The translations under genes were made by a program, and so were the position numbers. Positions 44,218 to 52,387 of a stretch of DNA of 64,000 nt are shown here, one piece after another (within the stretch, counting starts at the first letter, position 1; every line of letters begins with the position of its first letter). The notes under the pieces were generated by a model that saw nothing but the letters and a program-made list of their open reading frames with translations, was not told the origin of the DNA and did not search any database. Source of the stretch: G965115915 sp965115915 (GTDB taxonomy: Bacteria > Pseudomonadota > Gammaproteobacteria > Eutrophobiales > Eutrophobiaceae); contig OZ220483.1 in NCBI GenBank assembly GCA_965115915.1, positions 1,116,001 through 1,180,000 of the forward strand. Reading direction: 5' to 3'.

Positions 44218-45624
44218 CTAAGCCGTCTCTGCCGTAAACGCCGCGCTGCTGTAACTTTCAGTGCGGTAACGCCAAGCCCGTTCGGGACACACCGAGACCG
44301 GGATACCCGCCTTTTCCTTCAACGCGTCAAGGAACTGCCGTGCATCCGGCAACGATTCCCAGACCAGTGGCAAAAAGGTCGCCTGCTGCTCTCCGTGCGC
44401 TATCACCAACCCGTCCTGGCCCGGTTTCAGGCAGGCGACCAACTGCGCCTCACTGGAAAACGCGATCGGTTCGGGGGGGCTCAACACAGACAGACAAAGC
44501 TCCAGCAATGGATGTTCCCGCGCCTCGACCGGTGGGAAACGCGAGTCGTGAAATGCCGCGGCATACGCCATTTCCGTTACCGCCTGCGCCAACGGCAAAC
44601 GGGCCTGCGTCTGACCGATGCAGCCGCGCAAACTACCCTGCCGCTTGATAGTGACAAACACCCCGCACGGTCGACGCAACGCGACCGGCAAAGCCTCCAG
44701 TTCCACCGGGAGTGTTGCGTCTCCGCGCACACCCCGCCAGGCCAGTTCGAACAGTTGCCGCTGACACGCTTCGTCCAGCCTTTTATCTGTATCCCTGTTC
44801 CGTGTATCGGGCATGGTGTCTTCCAACACAAAGGCGCAGTAACCCACTACCCGTTCATGGTCACCCGCGGTGTCACCGGAATTGCAACGCTGTACCAGTT
44901 CCACCGGCATCCGCCGCCGCTTCGCCAGATGCAACAGCCCGCTGAGCGGATGGTAGCCACAGGCATGATTGGAGTCGAACGCCTGATAATCGCAAGCGCT
45001 GATCGCTGCACAGGTCGCGCTGTCGATCCGGTTGGCGGTAGCGTAATCGTGATAATGGCTAAGGTCGGAACTGATCACGAACACGGTCTCTTCCTCGCCC
45101 CACAGTCGTTCCAACACCGTGGCCACCTGTCCCGGCTGTGCCCCCCCAACGGCCAACGGCACCAGACTGAAGTTCCCAAGCGCGATCTGCAGGAACGGCA
45201 CATGCACCTCCAGCGAATGCTCCTGCAGATGCGCCTCGTCGTGGAAACGCACAAAATCCAGCCCCTGTATACGTTCCTGCCACACCAGATCCAATGGCAC
45301 ATTGCCCAGCGGGGTGGCAAAATGCGTGGCACTGCTCAACGCGATGCCCGGCGTGTAGACCCGATGCACCGGACCCAGCAGTACCACACGATGGATGCGC
45401 TCGGCATGCCGACGCATACTGGCATAGACACTGGCGGCGGTATCGCCTGAATAGGCATATCCGGCGTGTGGGGCGATGATCGCCTTGGGCAAACGCTCGC
45501 GACCCGCATGCCGCTCCAGCAGCCGCTGCAACATGGCCTCAAGCTCGGCCGCACGCGCTGGATAGAACAACCCCGCCACCGCCGCGTCGCGCACTGACAT
45601 CCGGTGTGTAGACAACCCGCTCAT
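44218..45624 (-). CDS. AmmeMemoRadiSam system AmrB-AmrA fusion
   Basis: A 468-residue fusion. Residues about 1-265 are the Memo-like AmrB domain (VAGLFYPARAAELEAML, IIAPHAGYAYSGDTAASVYA, FVISSDLSHYHDY, with conserved His residues). Residues about 285-468 are the AMMECR1-like AmrA domain (GVFVTIKRQGSLRGCIGQTQ, AFHDSRFPPV). The fusion is common in bacteria. The system's role is not settled. It is divergent from amrS, the radical SAM partner, 45 bases away. ATG 45600 (MSVRDAAVAG) is an equally likely start. Confidence 0.93.
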   Translation of the reverse strand: MSGLSTHRMSVRDAAVAGLFYPARAAELEAMLQRLLERHAGRERLPKAIIAPHAGYAYSGDTAASVYASMRRHAERIHRVVLLGPVHRVYTPGIALSSATHFATPLGNVPLDLVWQERIQGLDFVRFHDEAHLQEHSLEVHVPFLQIALGNFSLVPLAVGGAQPGQVATVLERLWGEEETVFVISSDLSHYHDYATANRIDSATCAAISACDYQAFDSNHACGYHPLSGLLHLAKRRRMPVELVQRCNSGDTAGDHERVVGYCAFVLEDTMPDTRNRDTDKRLDEACQRQLFELAWRGVRGDATLPVELEALPVALRRPCGVFVTIKRQGSLRGCIGQTQARLPLAQAVTEMAYAAAFHDSRFPPVEAREHPLLELCLSVLSPPEPIAFSSEAQLVACLKPGQDGLVIAHGEQQATFLPLVWESLPDARQFLDALKEKAGIPVSVCPERAWRYRTESYSSAAFTAETA

Positions 45625-45669
45625 AGGCTGAAATTATGCCGTTTTCCCATACACGAGTAAAATAACCGC

Positions 45670-46755
45670 ATGCAAACCACCGTCCCTACCCGTTACTGGC
45701 AGTGGCTGGATGATGGCCGTATACAGTGCGACCTGTGCCCGCGTGCATGCAGGCTACGCGAAGGCCAGCGTGGGCTGTGCTTCGTGCGCGCCCGCGAACA
45801 CGACCGCATTGTGCTGACCAGTTGGGGTCGCTCCAGCGGTTTTTGTATCGACCCGATCGAAAAGAAGCCGCTGAACCACTTCTACCCGGGCACCCCGGTC
45901 CTCTCCTTCGGCACCGCCGGTTGCAATCTGGCCTGCAAATTCTGCCAGAACTGGGATATCTCCAAATCCCGTGAACTGGATACGCTGGCCGACGCCGCCA
46001 GCCCGGAACAACTCGCCGCCACAGCCAGGCACTGGGGCTGTCGCAGCATCGCCTTCACCTACAACGACCCGGTGATATTCCATGAATACGCCATTGATGT
46101 GGCACGCGCCTGCCACGAGCAACAGATCCATACCGTGGCGGTCACCGCGGGTTATGTCTGCCCTGAGCCCCGACGCGAATTCTACCAGCACATCGATGCG
46201 GCCAATGTGGACCTGAAGGCGTTCAGCCAGGATTTCTACCGCCGCATCACCGGCAGTGAGCTCGGTGTGGTACTGGACACATTGATCTATCTGCGCAACG
46301 AGACCTCGGTCTGGTTCGAGATCACCAATCTGCTGATCCCCGGGGAAAACGATTCCGCACACGAGATCGATGCCATGTGCGTCTGGATCCGGGAACACCT
46401 CGGGGTGGAGACACCGCTGCATTTCAGCGCCTTCCATCCGGACTGGAAGATGCGGGACAAACCCCGCACCAGCCATGCCAGCCTGTGCCAGGCGCGTAAC
46501 ATCGCGCTGCGAAACGGGCTGCATTATGTGTACCTGGGCAATGTCCACGACAGTGCCGGGGATACCACCTGGTGTCCGGACTGTGGCACGGCCCTGATCG
46601 TGCGCGATTGGTATCAGCTCAAGTCTTGGAATCTCGTACAAAAAAACCGTTGCCCACGGTGCGACCGGGTATGTCCGGGCCATTTCGATACGGCCCCCGG
46701 GGACTGGGGAAACCGACGCCTGCCGGTGCGTCCGGAGGCCACTGTCCGGCATTAG
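45670..46755 (+). CDS. amrS: AmmeMemoRadiSam system radical SAM enzyme AmrS
   Basis: A 361-residue radical SAM protein of the AmrS/PflA-like group. The cluster motif is C85-x3-C89-x2-C92 in GCNLACKFCQNW. An N-terminal CxxC pair (CDLCPRACRLREGQRG) and two late CxxC pairs (WCPDCG, NRCPRCD) suggest extra metal sites. It is encoded head to head with the AmrB-AmrA fusion, and the two are presumed to work together. The reaction is not established from sequence. Confidence 0.94.
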   Translation: MQTTVPTRYWQWLDDGRIQCDLCPRACRLREGQRGLCFVRAREHDRIVLTSWGRSSGFCIDPIEKKPLNHFYPGTPVLSFGTAGCNLACKFCQNWDISKSRELDTLADAASPEQLAATARHWGCRSIAFTYNDPVIFHEYAIDVARACHEQQIHTVAVTAGYVCPEPRREFYQHIDAANVDLKAFSQDFYRRITGSELGVVLDTLIYLRNETSVWFEITNLLIPGENDSAHEIDAMCVWIREHLGVETPLHFSAFHPDWKMRDKPRTSHASLCQARNIALRNGLHYVYLGNVHDSAGDTTWCPDCGTALIVRDWYQLKSWNLVQKNRCPRCDRVCPGHFDTAPGDWGNRRLPVRPEATVRH

Positions 46756-46775
46756 TCCCACGCAGGCAGTGGGAC
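46755..46775 (+). terminator. Stem-loop at the end of amrS
   Basis: GTCCCAC (46755-46761), seven-base loop, GTGGGAC (46769-46775), beginning at the last base of the stop codon. No T-run follows, so its strength is uncertain. Confidence 0.4.
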
Positions 46776-46931
46776 GGTGTTAAGCTCTCACCTTGCCGCC
46801 CTGCATTAAAAAAATACCATATCTGTTTGCAATGCATTTATTTTTGTGGCAAGGTGTCTGGCATGCAGCGTGTGGTGTACGTTGCATTCTTCACGTGAAC
46901 TGTGTGATTTTTTGACTTGGACGAGAGGACC

Positions 46932-47636
46932 ATGACAATGAGACGTTTAAGCTATCTGTTACTGCTGTGTTGCACGATGGGCCTGAGCCCGGCACAGGCC
47001 GAGGAACGCGGGATCTATCTGGGTGGTGCCGTAGGCGCATTGCTGTTCGACGATACGGATACCGTAACAAACAGCGGGGCCGTGTCAGTTGCCCTGGGCA
47101 ACCCGGCAGGCACCAACATGCCCATCGGCCGTGATGTCGACACCGATTACGGCTCGGCATGGAGAGGTTTTGTCGGCTTTGTGCTACACGAATACTTCGC
47201 CATCGAGCTCGGCTATTTCGGTACCGGCAGCCAGGAGTTCACCCTCACTTACGCGGGACAGACTGCGGGCGCACAGGGCCAGGGCCCTACCGCCACACGA
47301 ACGGTTGTCACGGGCGACTATGATTACCAGGGCTTCACCTATCAGGGCGTGCTGCGCTACCCGGCCACACCGGCGCTGGATCTGTTCGCCAAGTTTGGCG
47401 GGGTAAGCTGGGAATTGGACGGTCGTACCATTACCGCGACTGCTACCGGCGAAGGTACTGCTTCTGGTACCAGGATTGCTCTCTCGGCCGACGATGCCGA
47501 CTTCATCCTTGGCGCCGGCTTTGAATACGAGCTCGGCAACCAGTTCGGCATACGTGCGGAGTGGGAGCGCATCCTGCTTGAGGGCAAGGATCTGAACATG
47601 TTCTTCCTTGGCATGGAGTACGACATCCCGATGTAA
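46932..47636 (+). CDS. Small outer-membrane beta-barrel protein
   Basis: From ATG 46932, preceded by AGAGGA, the product has 234 residues. It has a signal peptide (LSYLLLLCCTMGLSPAQA) and then an OmpA/OmpW-like eight-strand barrel pattern with alternating residues (GIYLGGAVGALLF, WRGFVGFVLHEYFAIELGYF, FILGAGFEYELGNQFGIRAEWE, DLNMFFLGMEYDIPM). The usual C-terminal Phe is replaced by Met. The function is unknown. It has a strong terminator and appears monocistronic. Confidence 0.85.
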   Translation: MTMRRLSYLLLLCCTMGLSPAQAEERGIYLGGAVGALLFDDTDTVTNSGAVSVALGNPAGTNMPIGRDVDTDYGSAWRGFVGFVLHEYFAIELGYFGTGSQEFTLTYAGQTAGAQGQGPTATRTVVTGDYDYQGFTYQGVLRYPATPALDLFAKFGGVSWELDGRTITATATGEGTASGTRIALSADDADFILGAGFEYELGNQFGIRAEWERILLEGKDLNMFFLGMEYDIPM

Positions 47637-47695
47637 CATACAGTCATCTCCTGAGCAACGGGCTCCGGGCCGCAAACAGCGGCCCCGGACCCTGC

Positions 47696-47722
47696 AAAAG
47701 CGGGCCTGTGCCCGCTTTTTTT
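47696..47722 (+). terminator. Rho-independent terminator after the small barrel gene
   Basis: GCGGGC (47700-47705), loop CTGT, GCCCGC (47710-47715), seven T (47716-47722). A second strong GC stem (GGGCCGC/GCGGCCC) precedes it near 47667-47685. Confidence 0.93.
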
Positions 47723-47798
47723 GTCCCGCACAAACCTGTCCCGCCTCTGCCGGACCATCCGGCCGCGACTTTTGCGTTGTTCCTCCCCGCCACAACAT

Positions 47799-47816
47799 TT
47801 GTCATAGTTTTTTCAT
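47799..47816 (+). promoter_or_regulatory. Candidate Pho box upstream of the OprP-type porin
   Basis: TTGTCAT (47799-47805), four bases AGTT, TTTTCAT (47810-47816), against the known 7+4+7 pattern built on CTGTCAT. A -10-like CAGAAT lies at 47827-47832, ten bases further, the right spacing for PhoB activation. The gene encodes a porin of the phosphate-selective family. Confidence 0.5.
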
Positions 47817-47868
47817 GTTCCCCCGGCAGAATGCGTCCATCTTTGCAATTCAACCACTGGAGATTTTG

Positions 47869-49236
47869 ATGAAAAGACTATCCGTGATACTGACGACACT
47901 GTCCCTGGTCTGGGCACTGTCTTTCAGCCCGCTCAGCCATGCCGGTTCCAATGACGCCCTGATGAAGCTGGTGGATGCGCTGGAGAAGAACGGCACGCTG
48001 GACAGCCAGACCGCCGCGGCACTGCGCGAAGCCGCCGCGGGGGAGGCAAGCACAGACGCCAAAGTCAGCCTGAAGGGCGGTAAACTGAAGGTCCAGAGCC
48101 ATGACGGTGATTTTGAGCTCAAGCTCAATGGTCGTCTGATGGTAGACCACGCCTTCTACGATAGCGACGCCATCGAACACGCCGATAGCGACGATACGAC
48201 TCGCCTGCGCAGTGGCACCGAGGTGCGCCGGGCTCGCATCGCGGTCGGCGGCAAGCTGTGGAAACATTGGAAATTCAAGACACAGTATGAGTTCGCCGGA
48301 GACAGCAACAGCCATCTGCGCGACGCCTATCTGGCCTGGGTGCCATTCAAGGCCCTGCAGATCACCGTGGGACATCACCAGCATCCTTTCAGCATGCAGG
48401 AACAGACGTCCTCCAAATATATCTCTTTCCTGGAACGCTCGATGGTGAACGTGCTGGTCCCGGGACGCGGTACAGGCGTCTCGCTGCAGTATGTGGCACC
48501 GATGTGGCGGGCCCGTGCAGGCGCTTTTCTGGACACCACGGACAGCGGAGAGGGCTCCAATGCCGGGGCGGACGAGGACCCCACCTGGGAGATCGGCGGA
48601 CGGTTCAATATCACCCCGCTGCATGGCAAGGGGCAACTGGTGCATCTGGGTGTGGGCCTCGGTTACCGGATGATGGAAGACGGCACCTCGGTACGGGTGC
48701 GGGCACGGCCCGATTCGCATGTGACAGGCCTGCGCCTGATCGATAGCAAAAACGCCGGTGGTATTTCGGCCGACGACTTCTTTCGTTACGGTTTTGAAGG
48801 CGCGTTCCAGCACGGCCCGTTTGCGGCGATGGGTGAATACATCGCGATCAACTACAACAGCGATATGGACGATACGGACGACCCCACCGTCCGCGGTTTC
48901 TACGCCCAGGCCATGTACCTGCTGACCGGAGAAAGCCGTGCGTACAGCCGTTCTTCCGGTGCCTGGAAGGGTGTCAAACCCAACAGTATCGTCGGCAAGG
49001 GCGGTATCGGGGCCTGGGAGCTGGCACTGCGCTACAGCAATCTGGATCTGAGCGATGTCACAACGGGTGACACCCATGCCGGCGAGCAAAACAATCTGTC
49101 CGTGGGGCTCAACTGGTACCCCACACCAACCATCGCACTGAAGGCCGACTACACCCAGGTACTGGATGTCGACGGCGGAAAATACGACGGGGCGGACCCC
49201 AATATCTTCCAGTTACGCGCCCAGTACGAGTTCTGA
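47869..49236 (+). CDS. Phosphate-selective porin O/P family protein
   Basis: From ATG 47869, with GGAG upstream, the product has 455 residues. A signal peptide (LSVILTTLSLVWALSFSPLSHA) is followed by a short coiled-coil segment (MKLVDALEKNGTLDSQTAAALREAA cut at its core) typical of OprO/OprP-like proteins. The barrel then follows (FELKLNGRLMVDHAFYD, RRARIAVGGKLWKHWKFKTQ) and ends QLRAQYEF with a C-terminal Phe. Not all family members carry phosphate. The upstream Pho-box-like site supports but does not prove it here. A longer frame from 47608 lies in the previous gene's terminator and is rejected. Confidence 0.92.
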   Translation: MKRLSVILTTLSLVWALSFSPLSHAGSNDALMKLVDALEKNGTLDSQTAAALREAAAGEASTDAKVSLKGGKLKVQSHDGDFELKLNGRLMVDHAFYDSDAIEHADSDDTTRLRSGTEVRRARIAVGGKLWKHWKFKTQYEFAGDSNSHLRDAYLAWVPFKALQITVGHHQHPFSMQEQTSSKYISFLERSMVNVLVPGRGTGVSLQYVAPMWRARAGAFLDTTDSGEGSNAGADEDPTWEIGGRFNITPLHGKGQLVHLGVGLGYRMMEDGTSVRVRARPDSHVTGLRLIDSKNAGGISADDFFRYGFEGAFQHGPFAAMGEYIAINYNSDMDDTDDPTVRGFYAQAMYLLTGESRAYSRSSGAWKGVKPNSIVGKGGIGAWELALRYSNLDLSDVTTGDTHAGEQNNLSVGLNWYPTPTIALKADYTQVLDVDGGKYDGADPNIFQLRAQYEF

Positions 49237-49290
49237 ACAGCGCATCCGGGGAAACGGTCCAAGCCTGACTCGGGCCGTTGCGCCAAACAG

Positions 49291-49321
49291 GCTGTCCCGG
49301 TGACCGGGACAGCTTTTTTTT
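49291..49321 (+). terminator. Rho-independent terminator after the OprP-type porin
   Basis: GCTGTCCCGG (49291-49300), loop TGA, CCGGGACAGC (49304-49313), eight T (49314-49321). Confidence 0.95.
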
Positions 49322-49383
49322 CGTCGCGCAATACCCACTCTCAAACAGCCGCCTGCCGCACGGCACAGCGTGCGGGTAGCTAT

Positions 49384-49526
49384 GAGGCACACAAGCGGCT
49401 GGCAAACGTGGCCTGGATGATGTCTCTCATCACTTCCCCCGGGAGTCGCAAAAGCCGAGTTGCAAGGCGATGGCAGATGCGGTGGGAGAGGCCGAGCCGC
49501 CACAGTCTCACTGTCGTGAATCCGCC
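49384..49526 (-). repeat. Dispersed intergenic repeat, 49-kb copy (both blocks)
   Basis: Read on the minus strand it starts with the core (GATTCACGACAGTGAGACTG at about 49523-49504), then GGCTCGGCC. It continues to CTCCCGGGGGAAGTGATG and then GGCCACGTTTGCCAGCCGCT. These match 35.97 kb and 36.25-36.30 kb in the same order. Confidence 0.85.
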
Positions 49527-49625
49527 AAAACCATCGCTCAACCGCCCTGCTTCATGCTATAGTCCCCCGCGCATTCGAAATCATCCACCGCATGGAACCG
49601 GTTTGTGGAGGGACCAACAAGCACA

Positions 49626-50159
49626 ATGAAACCACTTTCACGATTCTGCCTGTACGTGCTGACACTATGCACTGGCACAGTGGCGCTTGCCCACGGCCCG
49701 GCGCGGGTAAAACTGCAAGACCAAATCGAAATTGCGGCCCCACCGGAAAAGGTGTGGGCGATCATCGCCGATTTTTGCAGTATCAAGGACTGGAACCCGC
49801 TGGTTGAGGATTGCCAAAACGACAAGGGAAACGAGAAAGATGCCGTACGTGTGATCACACTGGACAACGGCGCCCGGGTCGAGCAAAAGCTGGCACGCTG
49901 GCAACCGGAGCACTTGCGTCTGCAATACTACATGATAAAGGCAAACCCGGACGCCTATCCGGTCAATACCCACGGCGTGATGCTGAGCGTACTCAGCGCG
50001 GATAATGGCGGCTCCATACTGGAATTGAAAGGGAATTTTTACCGCATATTCCCCGGCCAGTCTCCTCCGCCCGGGCAGACCGATGCCGATGGCAAGGCCG
50101 CATTGATGCGCATCCATCGCGCCGGTATGGAAAACGTCAAGCGACTGGCAGAAAACTGA
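49626..50159 (+). CDS. Exported SRPBCC (polyketide cyclase/MxaD-like) protein
   Basis: From ATG 49626 the product has 177 residues. It has a signal peptide (MKPLSRFCLYVLTLCTGTVALA) and one START-like SRPBCC domain (VKLQDQIEIAAPPEKVWAII, DFCSIKDWNPLVEDC). Exported SRPBCC proteins include MxaD of methanol oxidation clusters. The resemblance is to the fold and export only. It is four bases before the beta-propeller gene and probably opens the operon that runs to avtA. Confidence 0.85.
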   Translation: MKPLSRFCLYVLTLCTGTVALAHGPARVKLQDQIEIAAPPEKVWAIIADFCSIKDWNPLVEDCQNDKGNEKDAVRVITLDNGARVEQKLARWQPEHLRLQYYMIKANPDAYPVNTHGVMLSVLSADNGGSILELKGNFYRIFPGQSPPPGQTDADGKAALMRIHRAGMENVKRLAEN

Positions 50160-50163
50160 TCCC

Positions 50164-51174
50164 GTGCCGTTATCGCCCGGCCCGCTCAAGGCCCTGTTAC
50201 TGGCGCTCTGCCTGCTACTGGCGCCCCATGGCAAGGCCGCCGTATTGGCCTTTATCACCAATCAGGGCGATAACACCGTGACCGTGATCAACGCAGACAC
50301 CCATCAGCGCATCAAGACCCTGAAGACCGGGCACCGTCCCGCCGGCATAGCTGTGGCCGGAAACAACGCCCGTGCCTATGTGTCAAACCCGGATAGTGCC
50401 GACATTACCGTGATCGATATCCACAGTCTGCGGGTCACGACACACATCCCGGTCGGCGAAGGGCCATTGGCAATCGCGCTAAGTCCGGACGACCGTCTGC
50501 TGTTCGTCGCCGACTGGTACCTGCATCAGGTGTTTGTACTGGACACCCGAAGCCTGCGCGTAAGCCGCGAAATCCCGGTCGGGAAATCCCCCTCCGGGTT
50601 GGCAGTGGACAAATCCGGGCATTTCCTCTATGTCAGCAACCGGGATGATAACAGCGTCACGCAGGTCGCACTCGACAGCTTCAAACCGGTGCGCACACTG
50701 CCGGTCGGCAAGGCGCCGTTCGGCATCAGCTATGACCACGAACAGCAACGGCTGTACACCGCCAATGTGCAAAGCGGTGACATATCCGTCATCGATATCC
50801 CGAACTGGCGCCTGAGCGCCACTGTCCCGGTGGGGCGCTTCCCCTATGCCATCGCCATAGACAGCATACGTGACCGACTCTGGGTCAGCAATCAGCATGC
50901 ACAGTCCGTATCCGTCATCGATCGGAACACGCTGCAACCCATCCGCACGGTGGAGGTAGGTGACTACCCGGAAGGCATCGCGATACATCCGAATGGCTCG
51001 CTGCTGTATGTGGCAAACTGGTTTGACGGCGACATCAGTGTGCTGGATGCTGAACACATGACGGAAACAAGACGCATCCGAAGCGGTGAGGGCAGCCGTG
51101 CCTACGGGAATTTTTTCAGCCATGCCGGGCCCCCTCGCAAAGATAGCACCGCACCCGGATCTGCCGAACACTGA
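50164..51174 (+). CDS. YVTN-type seven-bladed beta-propeller protein, exported
   Basis: A 336-residue protein with GTG start 50164, four bases after the SRPBCC gene. A signal peptide (LKALLLALCLLLAPHGKAA) is followed by about seven repeats of the pattern N-x-TVTVID...PVG..P-GIA (for example ADITVIDIHSLRVTTHIPVG, GDISVIDIPNWRLSATVPVG). Such propellers are periplasmic and often accompany quinoprotein or cytochrome systems. No partner enzyme is encoded nearby. The role is unknown. Confidence 0.88.
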   Translation: MPLSPGPLKALLLALCLLLAPHGKAAVLAFITNQGDNTVTVINADTHQRIKTLKTGHRPAGIAVAGNNARAYVSNPDSADITVIDIHSLRVTTHIPVGEGPLAIALSPDDRLLFVADWYLHQVFVLDTRSLRVSREIPVGKSPSGLAVDKSGHFLYVSNRDDNSVTQVALDSFKPVRTLPVGKAPFGISYDHEQQRLYTANVQSGDISVIDIPNWRLSATVPVGRFPYAIAIDSIRDRLWVSNQHAQSVSVIDRNTLQPIRTVEVGDYPEGIAIHPNGSLLYVANWFDGDISVLDAEHMTETRRIRSGEGSRAYGNFFSHAGPPRKDSTAPGSAEH

Positions 51175-51208
51175 GTGATATGCCGATGCAACGCACCCAC
51201 AGAGCAAC

Positions 51209-52387
51209 ATGAGACTCAAGATTGTCATCGCGCCGGATTCCTTCAAGGGCAATCTGAACGCCCGGCAGGTAGCCAGGGCGCTGGAGCGGGGTGCAAGACG
51301 GGTCTTCCCCGATGCCGATTATGTGCTGATCCCGATGGCTGATGGCGGAGAAGGCACCGTGGATGTGCTGGCAACCGCGACACAAGGCCGCATCGTACGC
51401 AAGCGTGTGCATGACCCGCTGGGCAGAAAGATCGGCGCCCGCTATGCCCTGCTGGAGACAGGCAACAGCGCCATCATCGAAGTCGCCGAAGCCATCGGAC
51501 TGCCATTGCTGGACCCTGCCGAGCGCAATCCGATGCAGGCCAGCACACAGGGCGTTGGGGAATTGATAGCGGACGCGCTGGCACGCGGGGTACGTCAGAT
51601 CATCATCGGCATTGGCGGCTCTGCGACCAATGATGGCGGGGCGGGTATGGCACAGGCACTTGGCGCGTGTTTCCTGGACAGCCGGGGAAAACCGATCCGG
51701 CAGACACTGAATGGCAGGCTTTTGGGGAAGGTGCAGCGTATCGATGTCAGCGGGCTGAACCAGCGTCTGGGTGGCACACGCTTCACCGTGGCCTGTGATG
51801 TCAACAATCCGCTGTGTGGCAGAAAAGGCGCCAGCCATGTTTTTGGCCCGCAGAAAGGGGCAAGCCCGGCGATGCTGAAAACGCTGGATGCCAACCTGCG
51901 CCATTGGGGCAAACTCATCCGCCGTGACCTGGGGCAGGACGTAATGCAGATACCCGGCAGCGGCGCGGCCGGGGGGCTGGGAGCCGGTCTGCTGGCGTTC
52001 TGCCGGGCAAAGATCCGGCCCGGGGTGGACGTGGTGCTGGACATGGTAGACCTGAAACGGCAGTTGAAGGATGCCGACCTGGTTATCACCGGAGAAGGCT
52101 CGGTGGATGCCCAGACCGCCTTTGGCAAGGCACCGGCTGGCGTGGCCGCACTGGCAAGGCGCTGCAATGTGCCCACCATCGTAATCGGCGGACGTCTGGA
52201 CGACAGTGCCCACCGGTTGTTCCAGCATGGGATCGCCGGTCTGGAAAGCGCCTGTGCCCGTGACATCACACTGGAGGAAGCGCTGTCACAGGCCCGCACC
52301 AATCTCGCCAATGCCGCCGAGCGCACGCTGCGCCTGGTCCGAATCGGAGGACGTATTCAAACGCGGCGCGGCAGACGACCGCTATGA
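51209..52387 (+). CDS. Glycerate kinase (GlxK/GarK family)
   Basis: A 392-residue glycerate kinase of the GarK/GlxK family, which makes 2-phosphoglycerate from glycerate and ATP. Typical segments are IAPDSFKGNLNARQVARA near 6-23, PMADGGEGTVDVL near 42-54, IGIGGSATNDGGAGMAQALG near 132-151 and DLVITGEGSVDAQT near 290. The product could enter glycolysis through enolase. It overlaps avtA by four bases (ATGA), so the two are coupled. Confidence 0.94.
   Translation: MRLKIVIAPDSFKGNLNARQVARALERGARRVFPDADYVLIPMADGGEGTVDVLATATQGRIVRKRVHDPLGRKIGARYALLETGNSAIIEVAEAIGLPLLDPAERNPMQASTQGVGELIADALARGVRQIIIGIGGSATNDGGAGMAQALGACFLDSRGKPIRQTLNGRLLGKVQRIDVSGLNQRLGGTRFTVACDVNNPLCGRKGASHVFGPQKGASPAMLKTLDANLRHWGKLIRRDLGQDVMQIPGSGAAGGLGAGLLAFCRAKIRPGVDVVLDMVDLKRQLKDADLVITGEGSVDAQTAFGKAPAGVAALARRCNVPTIVIGGRLDDSAHRLFQHGIAGLESACARDITLEEALSQARTNLANAAERTLRLVRIGGRIQTRRGRRPL

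Larger units (their letters stand above)
49237..49625. other. Intergenic region holding a reversed copy of the dispersed repeat
   Basis: A spacer of 389 bases. After the porin terminator comes a minus-oriented copy of the dispersed repeat (49384-49526), then the leader of the SRPBCC gene. No gene is seen. Confidence 0.75.

Noticed and set aside
47608..47868. N-terminal extension of the OprP-type porin frame
   Set aside because: It would run through the end of the previous gene and its terminator. ATG 47869 has a ribosome binding site and opens into a signal peptide.
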